Positions 61,680 through 64,000 of a stretch of DNA of 64,000 bases are shown in pieces. Where the stretch lies: the NCBI RefSeq assembly GCF_000718635.1, contig NZ_JOBF01000011.1, forward strand, positions 195,607 to 259,606, given 5' to 3'. The notes beneath the pieces were generated by a model. It saw nothing but the letters and a program-made list of their open reading frames with translations. It did no database searches and was not told the DNA's origin. This stretch comes from Streptomyces varsoviensis. Lineage in GTDB: Bacteria; Actinomycetota; Actinomycetes; Streptomycetales; Streptomycetaceae. The translations under genes were made by a program, and so were the position numbers. Position 1 is the first letter of the stretch. Each line of letters begins with the position of its first letter.

Positions 61680-62310
61680 GGCCAGGGCCGCTTGCCCCCG
61701 CTGCGGTCAGCAGAGGACACCGGCCGGTGCATCACCTGCTCACGCGTGTGCACCACCTGCGGTCACCCGGTGAGAAACAAGACAATGACGTTGTGCCGGG
61801 ACTGCTCGCGCAAGACGGAACGCGACGCCGCCCAGGTGTCCTGTCCTCAGTGCGATCGGCCCGGCTACTGCGCCAGGGCACCGGCTGGTGCGGGTATTGC
61901 TCGCGTCCCCGCCAAACCAAACAGCCGCCCGCTCTGCCGTGAATGCGGCCGCTGGCGACGCCATGCCGGGCTGGGACTGTGCTCTGCCTGCTGGCGGCGT
62001 CACCTCGACCGGCCCTTCGTCCGAGTCCAGGGCCGGTCGCCGAACTCGGACAACCTCCGTACTGGCTGCGTGACTTCACCGCCGATCTCGCCGCCAAGTG
62101 CTGCGTCAGCCGCACCTGCACGATGATCACCCCTCTGAGACAACTTCTCCTGGACGAGCAGCCCAACCACCCGCAGACCCTGCTCGAACGCTCCCGCCGT
62201 TCCGGACGCTCGATGGGCTCCCTCGCCCCCGCACTGGATACCCTCTTCACCGCTCACGGCATGGCCATGGCCGCCGACCAGGCCGAACGGCTCGCGGCCG
62301 GCCGCCATCC
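61680..62310 (+). pseudogene. Zinc-ribbon integrase-like gene broken by several frameshifts
   Basis: Fragments in three frames can be spliced into one protein. Frame A gives CITCSRVCTTCGHPV...LCRDC...VSCPQCDRPGY; near 61868 it shifts to LRQGTGWCGYCSRPRQTKQPPAL; near 61937 it shifts back to LCRECGRWRRHAGLGLCSACWRRHLDRPFVRVQG; near 62030 it shifts to VAELGQPPYWLRDFTADLAAK...MITPLRQLLLDEQPNHPQTLLERSRRSGRSMGSLAPALD...DQAERLAAGR and ends there. The rows of CxxC pairs followed by this helical block match a Streptomyces family often annotated as recombinase/integrase. The C-terminal catalytic part is missing. This is clearly a dead gene. Confidence 0.7.
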
Positions 62311-62598
62311 AGATTTCTGCCGGTCGGCCAGCATCGCGGTTCGCACTGAGGTGGGAAAGGAGGCTATCGGCACCCTCCTTTCCCAGGAGCCCCTCAAATG
62401 CCTGGATGCCTTGTTTCGTTCCCCAGATGAGTCCCTTGCTTCCCCCAGCGACACCTCCCGCCTCGCCAAGGATGACGGCCAGGCGGGAGGCGTTGGCGTC
62501 AGCTTCCATTCCTCTGGCGCTGTATACGGCACGGTTGAATCCGTCGAAAACGAGCTGGACCGGATCTGCCCCCACGACACACCCCGGCCATCGCCTGG

Positions 62599-62799
62599 AT
62601 GTCGATCGCAGACCTCAACGCCGACGCCGGACGCTGCTGGCTCGACCTCGGCGACCCCCACCGCGCCACCACAGCGATCGACTCCGGGCTGACCGCACTC
62701 GCCCACATTGGGATTGCCAACCAGTCCGACGGAGCAGACGGACATCAACGCACCCGGTTCCGGGAGAATAGGCTGGCGATGCAGCCGACGAGGAAATGA
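62599..62799 (+). pseudogene. Scrap of a TPR-containing regulator
   Basis: A short frame whose first 35 residues (MSIADLNADAGRCWLDLGDPHRATTAIDSGL) resemble the C-terminal TPR repeats of Streptomyces XRE-type regulators. It has no DNA-binding part and runs into unrelated sequence, so it is a fragment, consistent with the decayed surroundings. Confidence 0.4.
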
Positions 62800-62870
62800 T
62801 GCATTGCGTTAACAGAAGCGCAGTATGATATTTCCTCGGGGGGACCTTAATTCGGAAGGAATTTAACACG

Positions 62871-63383
62871 ATGCTGTTCGATCCGGAAGTCAAGAGTGAC
62901 GCCGACCGCGCCAGGTGGGAGGCTACGCCGCATGTGAACGTGGGGCCGCTCCACTTTGGAATGAGTCACAGCCAGGTCGTTTCCGCAATGTCTGTCGGTG
63001 ATCCTACACGCAGTGGATATCCGGTTCCCGGGGAATTTGCCTCTTTTTATGATGCCGGAGTGACAGTCTACTACGGGGAGGGGGGCCTGACTGGCGTGGC
63101 GATCAGCCCATTTCGGGGGCCGCGTATATTCCTTGGCGATTTTCAGCTATCTCACCGCCTTCCATCGGAGATTGCGCGCTGGATGGAAGCCGGGGCAGCC
63201 GGACCCTACCGCGTCAATCAGCGTTGCGAGCCGTATTTCGAAGAGACCGGTCTTCTGATTCGCGGCCAGCAAGGAGGAGATTTTCTCCGCAGTCGCCCCG
63301 TCTTCGTCGGGTGTGAATGGCCTGATCGGTTCGGCGACCTTCAGGATGGTTCCATTCCTGCGCGCGAGTGGGAAGAGTACTGA
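62871..63383 (+). CDS. Orphan protein, possible toxin-immunity type
   Basis: 170 residues, well-formed gene (GGAAGGAA about 8 bases before ATG 62871) with clearly lower GC than the rest of the window, so recently acquired. No signal peptide or membrane segment. It contains VGPLHFGMSHSQVVSAM, FYDAGVTVYYGEGGLTGVAI, LPSEIARWM and RPVFVGCEWPDRFG; this style resembles small proteins found next to polymorphic toxins, but I cannot name a family with confidence. A toxin deaminase stub lies 190 bp downstream on the other strand, which suggests an immunity role. Confidence 0.7.
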   Translation: MLFDPEVKSDADRARWEATPHVNVGPLHFGMSHSQVVSAMSVGDPTRSGYPVPGEFASFYDAGVTVYYGEGGLTGVAISPFRGPRIFLGDFQLSHRLPSEIARWMEAGAAGPYRVNQRCEPYFEETGLLIRGQQGGDFLRSRPVFVGCEWPDRFGDLQDGSIPAREWEEY

Positions 63384-63484
63384 GCAATGCCAGGGGATAT
63401 GTGACGACGCTCCGGTGGACGGTTCCCGGCTGGAACTGCCCGTTGGGCGTATTTATTTTTTTCTATCTGCTTAACCAGGCCGTC

Positions 63485-63502
63485 AGGGCATGAGGCCCTT
63501 TT
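63485..63502 (+). terminator. AGGGC/GCCCT hairpin followed by T residues
   Basis: Five-bp stem with ATGAG loop and a short T run about 100 bp past the orphan gene, preceded by a T-rich stretch. A weak intrinsic terminator candidate. Confidence 0.4.
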
Positions 63503-63576
63503 CTCTGCCGCTGCGGGGAGTCCGCGTCCCTGCCGAAGGTCGTCTTCGGCGTCAAGGCTCCTTGCTTGTCTCTGTA

Positions 63577-63720
63577 TCAGATCTTCATGGTGGACCCGAC
63601 CGGCAGGATCTCCGTAACAACGTCGGGGCAGATGCCGAACCCTGTGCATATGTAGTCCTGATTGATGACTACAGTCGCGTCCTTCACCTTGTTCTGTCTC
63701 ATCCAGGCAGCGAATTTCGG
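63577..63720 (-). pseudogene. C-terminal stub of a polymorphic-toxin deaminase
   Basis: About 45 codons remain (KFAAWMRQNKVKDATVVIN, then CTGFGIC and ILPVGSTMKI before the stop). This matches the end of SCP1.201-like/BURPS668-type nucleic-acid deaminase domains, which carry the second zinc-binding cysteine pair. The HxE half of the active site and all upstream toxin sequence are gone: the frame enters GC-rich repeat sequence at about 63720. Not functional. Confidence 0.65.
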
Positions 63721-63730
63721 TCCACCCGGG

Positions 63731-64000
63731 GCGAGCGGGGAGCAAGGGGGGCCCACCCGCTTACCGTTGGAGGGGGACGAGAGGCGAGAGGCCGGGGTCG
63801 CCCCACCCCCGCCCTGCCCGGGGTTGGCCAGGGCGCAAGGGGCCCCACCCACCCACACCCCCACCCACTTGCCGTTCGAGGGGGCACGAGAGGGAGAGGC
63901 CAGGGCCGCCCCACCCTCCCCGCCCACCCGGGGTGAGCAGGGAACAAGAGGGGCCCACCCACCCACCGTTCGAGGGGGACGAGAGGGGAGAGGCCAGGGC
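63731..64000. repeat. GC-rich direct repeats, about 95-108 bp period
   Basis: At least three imperfect copies, each with a CCGTT(C/G)GAGGGGG core (at 63764, 63872 and 63966) followed by ACGAGAGG...GAGAGGCC and preceded by a GGGGCCCACCC block. The array continues past the window end. No gene is credible in it on either strand. Confidence 0.75.

Noticed and set aside
63341..63745. 134-codon minus-strand frame under the toxin stub
   Set aside because: Frame-shifted relative to the deaminase match. Its composition is random and it overlaps the end of the orphan gene antisense.
63699..63966. Several minus-strand frames in the terminal repeats that read like Gly/Pro/Trp proteins
   Set aside because: They are readings of the repeat units in different frames with no family similarity.
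63731..64000. Terminal repeats considered as a CRISPR array
   Set aside because: Units are about 100 bp, diverged throughout, with no constant 28-37 bp repeat alternating with unique spacers and no cas genes nearby.

Overview
The window looks like a chromosomal segment of a Streptomyces or close relative. The DNA is very GC-rich with strong third-position GC bias, GTG/TTG starts are common, and actinomycete families are present: an SsgA-like protein, an XRE/DUF397 locus, a MAB_1171c-type membrane protein and a MbtH-assisted nonribosomal peptide cluster. No rRNA, tRNA or CRISPR array was recognised.

Layout. 1-3.3 kb: an SDR enzyme, a GlcG/HbpS-type protein and an MFS exporter facing a divergent MarR regulator. 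3.5-4.1 kb: a TmrB-like P-loop protein. 4.3-23.9 kb: a hybrid NRPS-PKS biosynthetic cluster. In order it has a serine hydrolase of the beta-lactamase/PBP fold, a free carrier protein, C-A-T, KS-(dead AT)-ACP, C-A-T, a type II thioesterase, MbtH, a free A domain with a threonine-like code, C-T-C, an F420-type LLM oxidoreductase and a LuxR regulator preceded by a 37-codon leader ORF containing TTA. Most genes overlap by 4 nt, so the cluster is probably translated as a coupled unit. It has no cis thioesterase domain, its AT active-site serine is glycine, and its module order cannot be read collinearly.

24-31.7 kb is a mixed region: an epoxide hydrolase-like enzyme, an XRE/DUF397/DUF397 locus, an aldo/keto reductase, a MAB_1171c/HExxH pair and an aldehyde dehydrogenase next to a permease reduced to its two ends. 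32-41 kb is rich in envelope functions (DMT transporter, MurJ-like flippase, two-component system, GT4 glycosyltransferase with a disordered tail, UppP, DinB). 41-46 kb holds a SpoIIE-type phosphatase, an SsgA-like protein, and an ECF sigma factor fused to a zinc-finger anti-sigma domain, membrane segments and a Pro/Thr-rich stalk. It is followed by an exported YCF48/BNR-like protein. 46-61 kb is mostly metabolic: YciI, hydrolase and SnoaL proteins with a LysR regulator, DUF1203, a nanA/nanT-like sialic acid pair, a CaiB-thiolase-FadB operon, an acyltransferase 3, a MerR regulator and an AnsP-like permease.

61.6-64 kb is decaying accessory DNA: a zinc-ribbon integrase-like gene broken by at least three frameshifts, a TPR-regulator scrap, an orphan gene of lower GC that could be an immunity protein, and the C-terminal stub of a polymorphic-toxin deaminase abutting GC-rich repeats. 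A recurring oddity is short tandem repeats (17-51 bp units) starting just after, or across, the stop codons of about eight unrelated genes.
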